Positions 22,291 to 34,168 of a stretch of DNA of 36,858 nucleotides are shown piece by piece (within the stretch, counting starts at the first letter, position 1; the number at the start of each line of letters is the position of its first letter). The notes below the pieces were generated by a model, which worked only from the letters and a program-made list of their open reading frames with translations, did no database searches and had not been told where the DNA came from. Made by a program: the position numbers and the translations under genes. This stretch comes from Heterotrichella gracilis (Eukaryota > Sar > Xanthophyceae > Tribonematales > Xanthonemataceae), in contig JAULBX010027451.1 in the NCBI GenBank assembly GCA_032358255.1, positions 1 through 36,858 of the forward strand, in the 5' to 3' direction.

Positions 22291-25200
22291 ATGACGCCCG
22301 CACTGTTTCCAGGTCCTGCTCTGGCGCTTTTGCCCTATGACAAACAACATGCCACTCGATTGGGAGTGGCAGAAGAGGAACAGCAACCCTATGACGAGGA
22401 AGCAGAGCAGCGGTAAGCGCTTGAGCACGGGACACACATGGTGACCACGTCCATGCTTGTTTTCGTTCGCCAACGAGGCTGTTTTACCACCTGCAGGAGC
22501 AGCACTGCACTGTTGAGGTATCATGGGGAGTGCTCTGCCGAGAATAAGGCGGCCGTGGTATCCATCAACAGCAAATGGGACATCTTATTGGTTCCCATCC
22601 GTGGTAAGTGCTGTGCACGCAGTGTGGCTGGCCACACATTTGTGGGCTGTAGTAATCTTTGCTGGGTTTTATTGCCCGAAAATATTCTGCTTGTTTTGCA
22701 CAGGTGCTGGCAACGGTGCCTGGGGGTTTTGGGGCTACTGTGTGGGCAGCCTAGCGCCACCCATGATGTCTTCACTGCTCGAGGCCAACCGCCTGGTGCT
22801 GGTGTTTGACTTGGATGAAACCCTTCTTGTGGCGTACACAACCCACAGCCTGGAGGCGAAGCTGCAGACGATAGTGGACTTGAGGTATGGTCCCACAGTC
22901 ATTGCCGAACCATGCCCATAATTGAGGTTTATTCAGTGGCGTTTCATAATTGCCATTCAATCCTTCTCTGTAGGATCAAGCATGAAGCCACAGCAGAGCG
23001 CGCTTGCAAGACCGAGGGGGATCAAGAGAAGTATGAAAGCCGTCTGCAGCAGCTGCTCAAAGAGATGGCTCTGATTGAACAGGACTTGACGCTTCTGCGC
23101 CAGTTTGCAGAAACCGACATGGTCACTATCAACGGGCAAGCAGTACCCTCCAAGTAAGCTGAAATGGGCAATCTGATTTTTCCTGACTCAAATATGCTGC
23201 ATATGCACTGGAGGATGCCCGCAGCCACCTAGCAACATCATATGCTGCGGGTCCATAAATTATGGACCATAATGGGTTGCTTGTGCATGCTGCAGAATGG
23301 AGCTTGTGCATCCAGAAGATGGAGGGGAAGCTTTCTACAGGCCAGTGATTCGCCTGCCCAATCGCAACGTCATTTTCACGCGCATCTCCCCAAACCGCCG
23401 GGAAACATCCATGATCATGCGACCCAGGCCAGGCTGGAACCAGCTCAACCAGTATTTGACAGGGCAGCTGGATGCCTACCCAGGGTTGAAGGAAGGCAAA
23501 AAGTGCGTGCAGCAGCATCAGGCACCGTTCTATGCGCCTCTGTGTGCACTTGCATGTCAGGTGCATGCTTATCATCCTGCATCTAGATCATCCATGGTGT
23601 ACGTGATGAATTGGTGCACCACAGACAAACTTGCCTGACCCTCCCATAAGATATGCCGCCGCGCCATGCTGTGCTGCGCTCTGGCTGACTGGGACCCCCT
23701 TCCCCACCCAGGCCGCCCCTGAAGCAACGGTTTGAGCTGTACGTGTGCACTGCTGCGGAGCGCGAGTATGCGCTGGAGGCCTGGCGCATCTTGGACAGCA
23801 CCGGCCGCCTGATTGCACCAGACAAGCGCCCACAGCGCATTGTGTGCGTGCCGGCCGGCCAGAAGAAGACGCTGCACAAGGTGCTCTCGCTTGGCAGCAT
23901 CCCCAACAACAAGGTGCTGCAGACAGGTACGTCGCGCATGCCTCTTGGTTACAACAAAGTGCAAGCTGAGGCAGTTGGATGGTGGGGCCCATGCTGGCTT
24001 TATGAGGAGTGCGGAAAGTGTGATAATCACCAGTTCCACATTGCACAGAAATACATATTATTTTTAGGCTGCTCTGATTGCTGATTGGCATGCTTAATGT
24101 CATGTCGGCTGTGCATGGTACGCCTTGGTACATATGGACTGGGTCATGTTGCAATACGCAGCAGCAGTAGCGTTTACTCTGTGCGCTGCTGATTTTTGTA
24201 ACCATAGCATCGCTGCCACGCAGATGGGAATGTGGCGGCCATCAAGGGTTCGCCTATGCCGCTGGCCGTCATCGTGGATGATCGCAAGGACGTGAGTACA
24301 TGCACTGTACCCTATTGTAACATGGCATGACATGGCACTGAAGTGCAGGCTACAATGTTCGCTTTTCAGCATCCAGTGCATTAATTGCAATTTCTGGCTG
24401 TATGTGTATGCAACCGGCACCACCACCACTTTGCCATGCACTTCCTGGCCACCTGACCCCGCTCTGCTGCTCCACAGGTGTGGGAGGACAGCGTGCAGGC
24501 CCAGATCCTGCATGTGCTGCCCTACGTGCCCTACAAGGATGAGGCCGCCACCCTGCTTGGCCTTAAGACTGAGGAGAGCCAGCAGGGGCTTCAGGAGGAG
24601 ATGATGCGGGTGCAGCAGACGCTCCAGGCGCTGCGCTCCAACGTGTTCTGGGTTGTCAAGGAGGTGCTGGCTCAGCGCGTGGATCTTCTGAGTCTCAAAG
24701 GGCTGGAGATGCAGAGGCTGGTGCAGGACCACGACATGGTGCTTCCCCCACCACCGCACATTGCCACAATGCTCAAGGTGCGCTCGCCGCCATCATTGAA
24801 TGGAACACAATAACATAGAAGTGCGTTGAGGTTTGAGCAGCAGCGCATTGAAATAATCAGGTGGAATAAAAATTGAAAGTACCAGGAGCAGATTTAATTA
24901 TTGTATGGTTTACCAGTGGGCTGTTGGCTTTTGCCTTGCTGTGCATGCGTGTGAAATGCTTCTGCGCCCATTGAGCCATGGTTTGACGTGAGGGCGGTCC
25001 ATGCAGGATGAAAACAAGCTGCAGATGCCAGGGTACCCCGCACCTATCGTTGCCAATGGGTCGGTGCCAACCACATCAGGCCCCGCCAACTCCCTCAACC
25101 TGCGCCCAGTGGATCCGCGCTCCAGGGCTGGCAAGGCACTGGACAGCTCCGAGAGCCGCGAGCAGGCCACACAGGGCGGGGAGGGCTCAACTGCTGACTC

Positions 25201-28200
25201 GCGCCCCAAGCGCAAGGCTGAGGAGCAACCTGGCGTAGGACCTGATGCTGCTGCCTATGCCCCGGTGGACCCCCGCCGCAAGCGCCCTGCGACTGCGCCG
25301 GTGGTGCAGGACCCACGGCGGGCGGCTCCCCCTGCGCCAGAGCCTGCCCCCGCACCCAAGGACCCGCGCATCGCCGCTGCCGCCAACAACTTTGCCAGCT
25401 TCGCCGCTCTAGCGGGGCCGCCACCCGGGGACAGCGCAGGTGTGTCACAGCCGCCGATGCAGGCGGGGCCGCCACCCGCGCTGCTGCTCCCGGTGGACCC
25501 TCGCAAGGCGCTTGCTCGGCAGCCAGTGGGGCAGCTCCCCCAGCCGCAGCAGCGGCCGCTCCATCAGTTGCCGCAGCAGCAGGCGAGGCCGCAGGAGTTT
25601 CTGCCTGGCCCGCCAGCGCACATGCCTGCACCAGGGCCGCAAGGGCAGGACCCTCGGTTGGGGATGCGGCTGGCGGCTGAGGCCGGCGCACAGCTCCCAA
25701 TGCCCCAGCAGCAGGCTGCTGGTGCTGGCCCCATGGACCCGCGCATGGCCTCGGGGCACGCGCTCCGCCATGCCACAGCGCCGGCTGGCATGTACAACAA
25801 TCTGCTTGCACAGCGGCAGCAGCAGGAGGGTATGGGCGGGTTGTCTGCGCAGGCGTCCTCATCCGCACTCCCTTTGGGCGGGTTTATGGCGCAGCAGCAA
25901 CCTATGCAAATGCAGCTGCAGCAACCCTTACAACAGCACCAGCAGCAACCTGGGCAGCAACTGCTGCAGCAACCCTTGCAAGGGCAGCAGCAGCCGGGAG
26001 GAGGTGTCCTGCAGAACATGTCGCAAGCACAGGTACCTTTGATGCTACTTTTCCTCCCAACCTGTGAATCTGCATTGTCTGAGTCTGTCCAAGTCTGTGT
26101 TGCCGCTTGGGAAGTCTGGAAGTGGCTCTGACCACACTGTGTATCGATCCAGCTGCAGGCAATGGCCACTATGGGGCTTCCAGCTTTGGCGCCGGTGCAG
26201 CAGAATGCGCCGAACTTCCAGAATAACCAGCCGGCAGGGGGCAGTGCCGCTGCACCGCCGATCAGTGTGACGCCCCTGGCGCAGGTGCTGGCGAGCATGC
26301 TGCCAGACCTGGCGCAAAACGCCAACCCCAGTATGCTGATGCAATTGCTCCAGCAGCAGATAACCCGGTACCAAGCGCAGGTATGCTGCTTGTGCAAGGC
26401 GTGCTTGGCGCAAATTTGTGGTATCGTGTCGGGCAGGTGTCCGCCCTATGGTTGTGTTAATGGTGGCAACCGCATCTGCTTGTGCTAGGGATGGAGGGTC
26501 GTGCTGGAAAATCAAATGAAGTTGTCATTGTTCGTTCATGGAGTTGTGTGAGGTCCAACTCAGGGGTCCACTCCATCAGCTGAGACACCCTCTTGCTTGT
26601 GCAGAACGCCAACAATGCTGCCGGCCTGGCACAGCCTGGCGGGGCGTTCAACGCAGCTGACCAACCCGGTGCCCAGCCCATGCAGCAGCCTACGCAGCAG
26701 GGCATGCAGCAGCCTATGCAGCAACCTTTGCAGCAGGGCATGCAGCAACCCATGCAGCAGCCGGTGCAACAATCCCAGCTACAGCCACCTTTCATCCAGC
26801 AACAGCAGCAGCTGCAGCGGCGTGATGGCGACCCCCGCACCGGCCACCTGCCACACCATGACCTCCGCCAGGACCAAAGGCAAGGCCAGGGGCAGGGCCA
26901 GGACCCTCGCCAGGGACAGGGCCAAGGGCAGGACCAGGCATCCGACAAGCCCAGCATGATCAAGCTGAACCAGCTCAAGCAGCAGGGCAGATCGGTCAAG
27001 GTGGCCGAGCGCAAGGCCCAGCTGGCGCCCGGCTCCTCGCGGGGCCCTGGCACACAGTGGGAGTGCGACGTCATCGTGGATGGCGAGGTGGGTGGGCGGG
27101 ATCCAGTGGTGGTGTTATAGGGTGGAATCGTAGGTGTGCTGGTGGATGGCGAGGTGGGTGGGTGGGTGCATGGTGCTGGTGAGGAAAGGAGTGATACGCG
27201 CCGGGGCCTGCAGGTTGTGCGCATTTGTCTCTCACCCCAACCCTTCAGCGCTCCCTTTGTTGGGTGTGAAGGACGGGCGGTTGCTTTTGGTAAAACTGAT
27301 GTGCCAGGCGTGCACAGCTGTTCGCCCACCACCACTTTGTAGTTGCCAGAATGTTGGGTTTGAGCCCCTTTCCCATTGCATTGCGCAGGCCTGTGACAAG
27401 CTCTCAGGTATATACATGTAGAACATTGTGAGGTAGGGCATGTGCTGCACAGCACTGCCCACCACCTCGATGCACCCTGCCTGGCACATGTATGTGCACG
27501 TGAGTTGGTGACCATTGTAGCTGGGAGGGGCATCCTGGGAGGCTGGTCATCCACAGCCACCCTCGCAGGGTTCTGATGACGAGCCCTTGCCCACTGTTAG
27601 GTTTTGTCGCCCCATTGGTCTCCATCCAACTTGACCATCAACCCTGTGCAGGAGGGTTCTGAAACAAAGCAATTAGGGGAAAACCTTGAAATGAAATAAA
27701 AATAAAGAACGGTAACGCATTTCTTCAGTTTTAATCTGTTTAAATTATGCAGAATAAACCCTGCCATTGTGAATCTTAACCCCCGCCCTTGCTGCACAGG
27801 TGCTGGGGCACGGGGTGGGCAGGGACAAGAGGGAGGCCAAGACCATGGCCGCTGACGCCGCATGGCAGGTGATGTCGTCCCAAGGGGAACAGTACAACCC
27901 GCACGCAACGCCGGTGCCGAACAGCCAAGGCGTGGCGGAGGGCTTTGTGTGGCCCGAGGTGCTGGACACGCAGAACGCCTTCACCACACTTCATCAATAT
28001 TTTTGCGGGAATGTGTCAATTGAGGCCCCTGGGCAGCCCCCCTCGCACCAGGGCGGCGCCGACAAGTCTGTGGCTGTGACCCTCGACGTGGGCAACGGCA
28101 GGTACCGCCAGACCGGGTGGGGGCACAGCAAGCGCTACGCCAAGAACAACGCGGCGCTGCGCCTGTTCCAGGTCATCGCACCGCCTGGTGTGCGGCTGGA

Positions 28201-28978
28201 CATGGAGGGCCCCTCGTCCTTCAACATGGCACCCGGCTTGCGGCGCACGCCTGCACCAGAGCAGCAGCAGCACGGCCAGCAGCAGAAGCAGCCGGCGCAT
28301 CGCAACAGGCAGAATAGGGAGAAGACACGCCAGGCTCGGCTGCTGGCGGAGCAGCACTCCCGAGAGCAGCCAAGCCAGGCGCCCAACCCGCAGCTGAGGG
28401 AGCAGGCCCACCAGCAGCCCAACCCGCAGCACCAGCGCATGCAGTCCCCCCAAAAACCAAAGCGGGGCCTGCGGGTGCCGCAGGAGGAGCGTGGCCAGCA
28501 GCCCCCGCCGCCCCCCCTGCTCCACGACCCTGGCATGAGGCAGGCAAGGGGGCATGACCAGGCGAGTCACCCACAGGGGATGGCGGGTGCGCCACCGCTG
28601 GGCATGCCGCATGGCGCCCGCCCGCACGCTCCCCCTCCCCACGTCGCCCGCCAGCGCACGCCGCCCCCACAGCCCCGCCAGCAGCACCCAGGTGGGGATG
28701 CGGCCTCACCCAGCCATGGCGACCAGCTCCTGAACAGGAACCAACAGCGGCGGCGGCGGTTCAACTTGCTGAAGAGGGGCAGGGGGGCGACGGATTTTGA
28801 TGCAGGGTCCCGGCAGGGGCACGGTGGTGCGCAGGAGGACATGGGTAACTACATGGCGCAGCTGGCAGATGAGCTGGGTGGCGGGCCGGATGGGGGCCGC
28901 GGCGGCGCAGGGTACCACCACCAGCACCACACCCGGGGGGTTGGGGGGTACAATCATGAGGGCGGGTCGCTGGCATGA
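22291..28978 (+). CDS. CPL1/CPL2-type RNA polymerase II CTD phosphatase with two dsRNA-binding domains
   Basis: Twelve exons: 22291-22412, 22497-22603, 22704-22884, 22974-23153, 23296-23502, 23712-23926, 24224-24291, 24478-24777, 25007-26032, 26159-26380, 26605-27087 and 27800-28978. They encode about 1429 aa. LVLVFDLDETLL (107-118) is the FCP1-type catalytic DxDxT motif. KQRFELYVCTAAEREYALEAW and PLAVIVDDRKDVWED (second acid pair) complete the HAD phosphatase domain. One dsRNA-binding domain spans the last intron (QWECDVIVDGE joined to VLGHGVGRDKREAKTMAADA); a second is near 1095-1170 (RYRQTGWGHSKRYAKNNAAL). Plant CPL1/CPL2 share this layout and dephosphorylate Ser5 of the Pol II tail. Here a roughly 540-residue Gln/Pro-rich linker with nine DPR tripeptides separates them, and a basic tail (RRRRFNLLKRGRG) follows. 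The start at 22291 is tentative; the acceptor at 26153 or 26159 is ambiguous by two codons. Confidence 0.92.
23251..23267. repeat. Short perfect hairpin in a CPL intron
   Basis: GGTCCAT and ATGGACC arms (7 bp) flank AAATT, starting a base or two before 23251, about 30 bp before exon 5. It could fold in the pre-mRNA close to the acceptor. Confidence 0.5.
26660..26830 (+). repeat. Coding MQQP/Gln-rich tandem repeat in the phosphatase linker
   Basis: The translated phrases QPMQQPTQQGMQQPMQQPLQ and QGMQQPMQQPVQQ come from imperfect 12-15 bp units (ATGCAGCAGCCT-like). This is a slippage-prone region within exon 11. Confidence 0.8.
27075..27166 (+). repeat. Duplicated 3' edge of CPL exon 11 with donor
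   Basis: Bases 27075-27100 (exon end, donor and intron start) recur at 27141-27166 with two differences in 26. Both contain GTGGATGGCGAGGTGGGTGG, so a second potential donor in the same context lies 66 bp downstream. Confidence 0.8.
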
Positions 28979-30227
28979 GCTGCCGCGCTGGGCGGCGGGG
29001 GGATTGCTATTGGTGGGATTGCCGGGACCGGAGTGCATTGTGAGGGGTCTGTGGGATAGCTGGTGCGCTTTGTGCTCTTCTCGCATCTCCATGCTTGATT
29101 TTTGCTTTTTTCAAGGTCGGCCTTTTCAGTCAAGATTTTTTTGCAATAAAGTGTGCAGAGCGCGCGTTGTAGTGAGGTGTTTGTATGTGCAACCCAGTAG
29201 ATGCACTGCAAAGTTGTGTGCTGACGCTGCGCCTTGCCAATAGCACAGTGCTGAATTACAATCATCATCACAGCCTGAACATTGGTGCAGCATAGACCTA
29301 GTTTAGTTTAGCAGCCTGATTTCACTAAAGCACTGACAGGTTGATGCTGAGGTGTCAGGGACTGCTGAGTCATGAACATTGTAAATTCACATCTGCGTAG
29401 AGATATGCGTATGTAATCAAAATTCAGATGAAATTTCCATTAGACACGGGTGCACCCACTGCGGCTCATCCATGTCATCTGGTGATGTAATATCGAGAAA
29501 CAGTGCATATAAATATCCCCGAGAGAACACCTTGCTCCTTTTGCATAGATGTGTAGAACACCAGGGAGACTTAAATACAACACTGCCCTGGAGGCATTAT
29601 CCTGCGAAAACGGTGCATTGCGCCACGCCGTGGCAGCTTCAATGTGAGGGGCATTTAGTCCAGCGCCCAGCCACTCTGTGGATGGGCTTGGTCTCCACGT
29701 AGGCGAGGGGGTGGGTTGGGGGGGCACGACCTCACCTGTTGCTGCATGATGCTCCCTGCCTCCCCCTAGCTAGTCAGAAGGGCGCTACCCGCAGCGCACC
29801 CAATGTCCGCATTCCAGAATGATATGCCACAAGGATGTTTTTTCTGGGTTTGCAGTGCCGGTGCACGGGCTGTGCAGTCAATGCGAGCCCGTCCATATGC
29901 ATGCATAGGCACAGGCAATCCATTAAATTGGCTGTCCACAGCCAATTAGACCATACCCTCATACTATTTCAAACAGCAAAAGTTGTTCGGTGCTGATCAG
30001 GCAGCAACGAGGAATTCGTGAGAAAGGCCAGAGCTTGCAACAAGTTGCCATCACTGGACCCGGTGCAAGACGCTTCACGTTACCCTGCAAACAGTTGAGG
30101 GCACCAGTTGAGAACCTTTTGCTCGTGTTGTGCCAACCTCTTTTGGCCAAAGCTCCCTAAAACGCTTGTCCTCGACAAGCTCGACTTTGGGCGAAAAGGC
30201 CTTGCAAGGGGAATAAAGTATTGAAGT

Positions 30228-30480
30228 CTGGGTCGTGTATGCTTGCATATGTGTAAACCTACATGCCCATATGCATCGGTGTCGCGGAAGCACTTTCTTT
30301 AGTACCAGTGTAGTTGCGCAGCGGCACTAGCTTATGTTCGACGTTTCAGTCATGCCAGAACCGCTGTACACACACCCTCCTCGACACAGTCTTGCAATTG
30401 GTGTAAGCATGGCCCATCGTCATCCCCCTTCTTCCACAGTAAGTTTGCCGTAAATCTCGCCATCTTAATGTACCACGCCG
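30228..30480. repeat. Dispersed-tandem repeat, copy 1
   Basis: It starts at TGGGTCGTGTATGC and ends at TGTACCACGC. Internal marks shared with copies 2 and 3 include CCATATGCATCGGTG, ACACAGTCTTGCA, GCATGGCCCATCGTCATCCC and CACAGTAAGTTT. Confidence 0.85.
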
Positions 30481-30500
30481 CCGCCAATTAAGCGTAAACC

Positions 30501-30766
30501 TGGGGTCGTGTATGCATGCATATGTATAAACCTACATGCTCATATGCATCGGTGCCGTGGAAGCCCTTTCACTGGTACCAGTGTGGTTGCGCAGCAGCAC
30601 TAGCGCATGCACGACGTTTCAGTCATGCCAGAACCGCTGTACATACGCCCTCCTCAACACAGTCTTGCACTTGGTGCAAGCATGGCCCATCGTCATCCCA
30701 CCTCTTCCACAGTAAGTTTCCCGTAAATCTTGCCGATTTACTGTACCACGCTGGAGGTTAGGCTGC
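30501..30766. repeat. Dispersed-tandem repeat, copy 2
   Basis: Same order of blocks as copy 1, with point changes. The similarity to copy 3 extends past TACCACGCTGGA to GGCTGCTGCAG. Confidence 0.85.
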
Positions 30767-30840
30767 TGCAGCGTTGCCATTAAACTCGGTCACCAACCGC
30801 TAATTTTACTGTACCACGCTGCAACGCTGCTACGCCAAGC

Positions 30841-31118
30841 TGGGTCGTCCGTCGTGTATGCATGCATAGGTATAAACCCACATGCCCATATGCATCGGTG
30901 CCGTGGAAGCCCTTTCAGTATTACCAGTGTAGTTGAGCAGCAGCACTAGCGTATGCTCGACGTTTTCGTGTTGTTAGAACTGCTGTATTTACACGCCCTC
31001 CTCGACACAGTCTTGCAATTGGTGTAAGCATGGCCCATCGTCATCCCCCCTCTCCCACAGTAAGTTTGCCGTAATCTCGCCGATTTACTGTACCACGCTG
31101 GAAGTTGGGCTGCTGCAG
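30841..31118. repeat. Dispersed-tandem repeat, copy 3
   Basis: Same blocks as copies 1 and 2, with a divergent patch at 30961-30990. A short stray copy of the unit end (TTTACTGTACCACGCTG) also occurs at about 30815-30832 between copies 2 and 3. Confidence 0.85.
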
Positions 31119-31510
31119 CTAGCTGCCTGCAAGTCGCCAAACTTGCTGTACAAGGCTGCCTGTAACTTCGCCTACTGCCCGCCAAGCTTTTAAACTCAAT
31201 ATACAACGCTTCATCAACGCTTGAACCTGTTTTATTGTGGATACAATACCGGGCCGGTACCATTGCAAACTTGGCAGGTTGCACCCGTTGGTGTGAACGA
31301 GCGCAAAGAGTTCTTGCTGCTGGTCACTTACCAACTTCTGCTTGGCGTCCAGTGAAAAGACTCTTTAAAAGAGAGGAAACACACCGAGGCGGAGTTAGAA
31401 AGGCACTGGCTAGCACCAGGGCACCAAAAACAGCAGATTGGCTGGTCAAACAGTCCGCCTTAATAGGTTAGCCATTGCCAGCCGGCAGGGGCATGGAAAA
31501 GGGTGTACGT

Positions 31511-31515
31511 TTACA
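31511..31515 (-). terminator. Candidate UGUAA polyadenylation signal of the DeSI-like gene
   Basis: TTACA on the plus strand (TGTAA on the sense strand) lies about 450 bp after the stop. A similar distance separates stop and TGTAA in the ENT and CPL genes. Confidence 0.3.
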
Positions 31516-31963
31516 GCCACAGTTGTGGATTAAATCAATGTGCTGTACCCACTCCACCACTACACTAGGCAGTAAATCAATCATTAATTTCAATACGAGT
31601 AATATGCCCATATTGCAATTGAAAATCTCCCAAACATGTCTGTCATGACTCAGTGATATCAAAAATGACGTGTCACAGAGGTCTAAGGTCCCGGAATGTG
31701 TAATCCTTGCTAAAAGTATTGAATTTTCTGTCTGATAATACCTGCCAGTCTGAGACTCTCAACAACGTTAAAATGAGCGGCCAATCAAAGTGCCCAAATG
31801 CTTACTGCAGCGCCAAAACCTGCACCTGGCGAAAGTAAATCTGGGTTGCAAAGGGTCTCAACCGGCAGCATTGTCCCTCCTGGAGCCAGCACCCATGCAA
31901 TTATTTGCAGCAAGTAATTAGTGCCCTGCTTAAAAGCATTTGTTGCGACACTACCCAGCACAG

Positions 31964-34168
31964 TCACGACCTGACCATCGTCTTCACTTGCTCGGCTGCC
32001 AGCACCAGCGCCTCGCTCTCGGTCAGCCCCTGCGCCAGCAGCTGCAGGTAGGTGTCCCGGATCCGCTGCTCAAACCGCGCCTGCAACACACCCATGGGAA
32101 ATCAGCATAGCAAAGCAATGGGGAGCACGGGGCGACGACACCTGGCACAATGGCGCAGCAGTAGCCTGGCAGGTTTAATCGGTGGTACAGTAAATAAAAT
32201 ATAACCCTGGCTTCATATCTACTAGTCAACAACCATGGCACTGAGCACAACGGAACTGCTGCCTGGCGCCGCAAGTGGTGTAAGCAGTGTCAGGATATTG
32301 CTGATCGCGTCGGCACGTGAGCAAGGTTAACTGCTGAGCTGGCTGTAGAGCTAGAATTGCATAGTATAGAGACCTAAAGTAATGAAGCTTCATTTATAGT
32401 ACCGTACCCTGCATGGCCAAGGACAGGACACATCCACCGAGCTATCGCACGCCGCACACCCCTATCCTCCACAAGGCATACGATGCACTTTGGTGAACAA
32501 ACGATGCTTACCTTGACCGCCGCCGCACTCGCATTCCCGCCACCAGCCTGTGCAGACATGCTCGCGGCACCAGGCTGCGCCACCTGTCGAGCTGCGCCGG
32601 ACGCCTCCACGCCACCCGACACAGACTCCTCACGCCCAGACCCGCTGCTGGAAGCCGCTGCAGAGGACAGCGCGTCTGTCATGGCTGCAGACGAGAGTGC
32701 GTCGGTAACCGCTGCAGCCACTGCAGCGGCTGCGCCTGCCTGTGGTGTGGCTGCTGTGGGGGCGAAGCCATTGGCGGTGGTGGTGCCGGGCTGTTGCACT
32801 GATCCCAGCTGGGCCTCCATGCTCTCCAGGTATGGCATGAGCATCTGGCCAAAGGGGGTGGCCATGACTGTGTCGGGGAGGTCGGTGATGTGCGCCTGCA
32901 GCGCAGTTGGTGTCATTACTTAATACGTGTGACTATGGCTGTGATTGTGGGTGTGGGTGGGTGTCAACAGGTGGTTGACAAGCATTTGGAAAGTGCTTCT
33001 TACAGAGAGCAGGGCACTGGCAGGGGACAGCGGGCAGTGTGGCAGCAGCAGATGCAACTTACCAAACACACTATTATAATTACCTTTCAGTGGGACACAA
33101 CCCACCCGATACCCACATTAATACAAAACGAATTAACGGCACCAGAATGTCAACAAATTTACATCACCCCCTTACCGGTATGCCCGAGCCGGTTAGGAAG
33201 CTTGCAAACTCGTTGCTGAAGGTGTTGCAGTTGTGCTTGAGCAGGTTGTAGCACTCGGGCCGGAACTTGTCCGAGGCAAGCTCCTGCAAGTACTCCTGGC
33301 GCACCTCGTAGGGGACCTGGGTGGTCCTGGGCAGGTGAAACGGGGTTCAGGAACGGCAGGTAAATCCCCAATATTTTCTGTTCTGTGCTCAAGCTGAAAT
33401 TGTGTGTGGCCTGTTGCCTAGGGTTTATATTTGCCTAAAGGGTTTTAATCGCCCAGGCAGTGGACCAATGCGGCTGACAGAATGGCGTGCCACCAAGTGT
33501 GCCACTATTCAACAAAGGTTGCAGATAACCAAGATCTGTGCATTGCAACGCCGATATTGCAAGTAAAAGAGTGGTGTCACAGGAAACCTACGCTGCACCT
33601 TGCGCCCCACCCCCCACCCCAAACCCTAAACCTCCCGAGCGGTGGCAGTTTTAAATATGTCAAGTGACGGGAAACGTCCATTTATACAAAGCTGTGGTTT
33701 TATAGGAATAGAAGGGGTGGCATGGCATGTGGGCTATATGCATGCATATGTCCGGCGTACCCCAAGTTGATTATCTCCACCGGCTGACCGAACGGCGTCA
33801 TCCCCGCCATACTGCGCTGAATTCCGTGTCCATAATAGTGCTCCACGCCGCCAACAACTATGCCAGTGTGCCACACGCCGTCGATCTACAAGCAGCGGTT
33901 CAGAACACTTCTGGAACGTTCCAGTATATACAAACACCGAGGCGAGCACAACGCAAGTCTGGTGAGACTCGCCGTGTGCTGTACCCAGTATACATAGGTT
34001 GTGCGTGGTTCACAACGTGCAGGAAACAGGCGGCAAGTGGGCACAAAAGCAAGTGCGCATAGTTTGTGGGCGGTTTACCTGCTGGCCCAGTAGCATCATA
34101 GACATCTGGCGCGCCAAACCTTTGCTGAGGTCATACACGTACACCTGCACGGTTTCTTCGCCCTCCAT
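31964..34168 (-). CDS. DeSI/PPPDE (DUF862) deSUMOylating-isopeptidase-like protein
   Basis: Five exons, 34079-34168, 33761-33885, 33176-33326, 32512-32895 and 31964-32080, encode 288 aa with matching phases. The PPPDE peptidase fold is clear: VQVYVYDLSKGLARQMS (7-23), IDGVWHTGIVVGGVEHYYG with catalytic His36, GHGIQRSM, TTQVPYEVRQEYL and NLLKHNCNTFSNEFASFL with catalytic Cys105. TGSGIP, then AHITDLPDTVMATPFGQML, matches the family's C-terminal extension. Members remove SUMO or ubiquitin from proteins in cytosol or nucleus; which modifier this one prefers is not visible. Residues about 140-215 are Ala/Ser-rich with a doubled TDALSSAA. The last 38 residues (ARFEQRIRDTYLQLLAQGL) form a helical tail. 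The ATG at 34168 precedes the first strand directly. Confidence 0.92.
33617..33633. repeat. Telomere-like motif in a DeSI-like intron
   Basis: CCCCAAACCCTAAACCT lies in the intron between exons 2 and 3. A second TTTAGGG-like patch lies near 33418-33445 in the same intron. Confidence 0.45.

Larger units (their letters stand above)
28979..31963. other. Gene-poor intergenic region with triplicated repeat
   Basis: This is the largest gap (about 3 kb), between convergent genes. It contains the CPL 3' UTR (AATAAA near 29144, TGTAA at 29380-29384), three diverged copies of a roughly 250-bp repeat (30228-31118), and the DeSI-like 3' UTR (minus-strand TGTAA at 31511-31515). No ORF here resembles a known protein. 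Confidence 0.5.

Noticed and set aside
26457..27560. 367-codon minus-strand open frame with Cys-rich repeats
   Set aside because: Antisense of the Gln-rich CPL linker; Cys/Gly repeats are the reverse complement of CAG-type codons.
28016..28709. Overlapping minus-strand open frames of 162-223 codons
   Set aside because: Antisense shadows of CPL exon 12, whose plus-strand frame carries two dsRNA-binding domains.
29440..29727. 95-codon minus-strand ORF in the gene desert
   Set aside because: No recognisable domain and no splice partners; frequency of such ORFs is expected by chance.
30400..30440. U6 snRNA-like block GCATGGCCCATCG in the triplicated repeat
   Set aside because: Only this short stretch resembles U6; the 5' stem, ACAGAGA box and upstream elements are missing.
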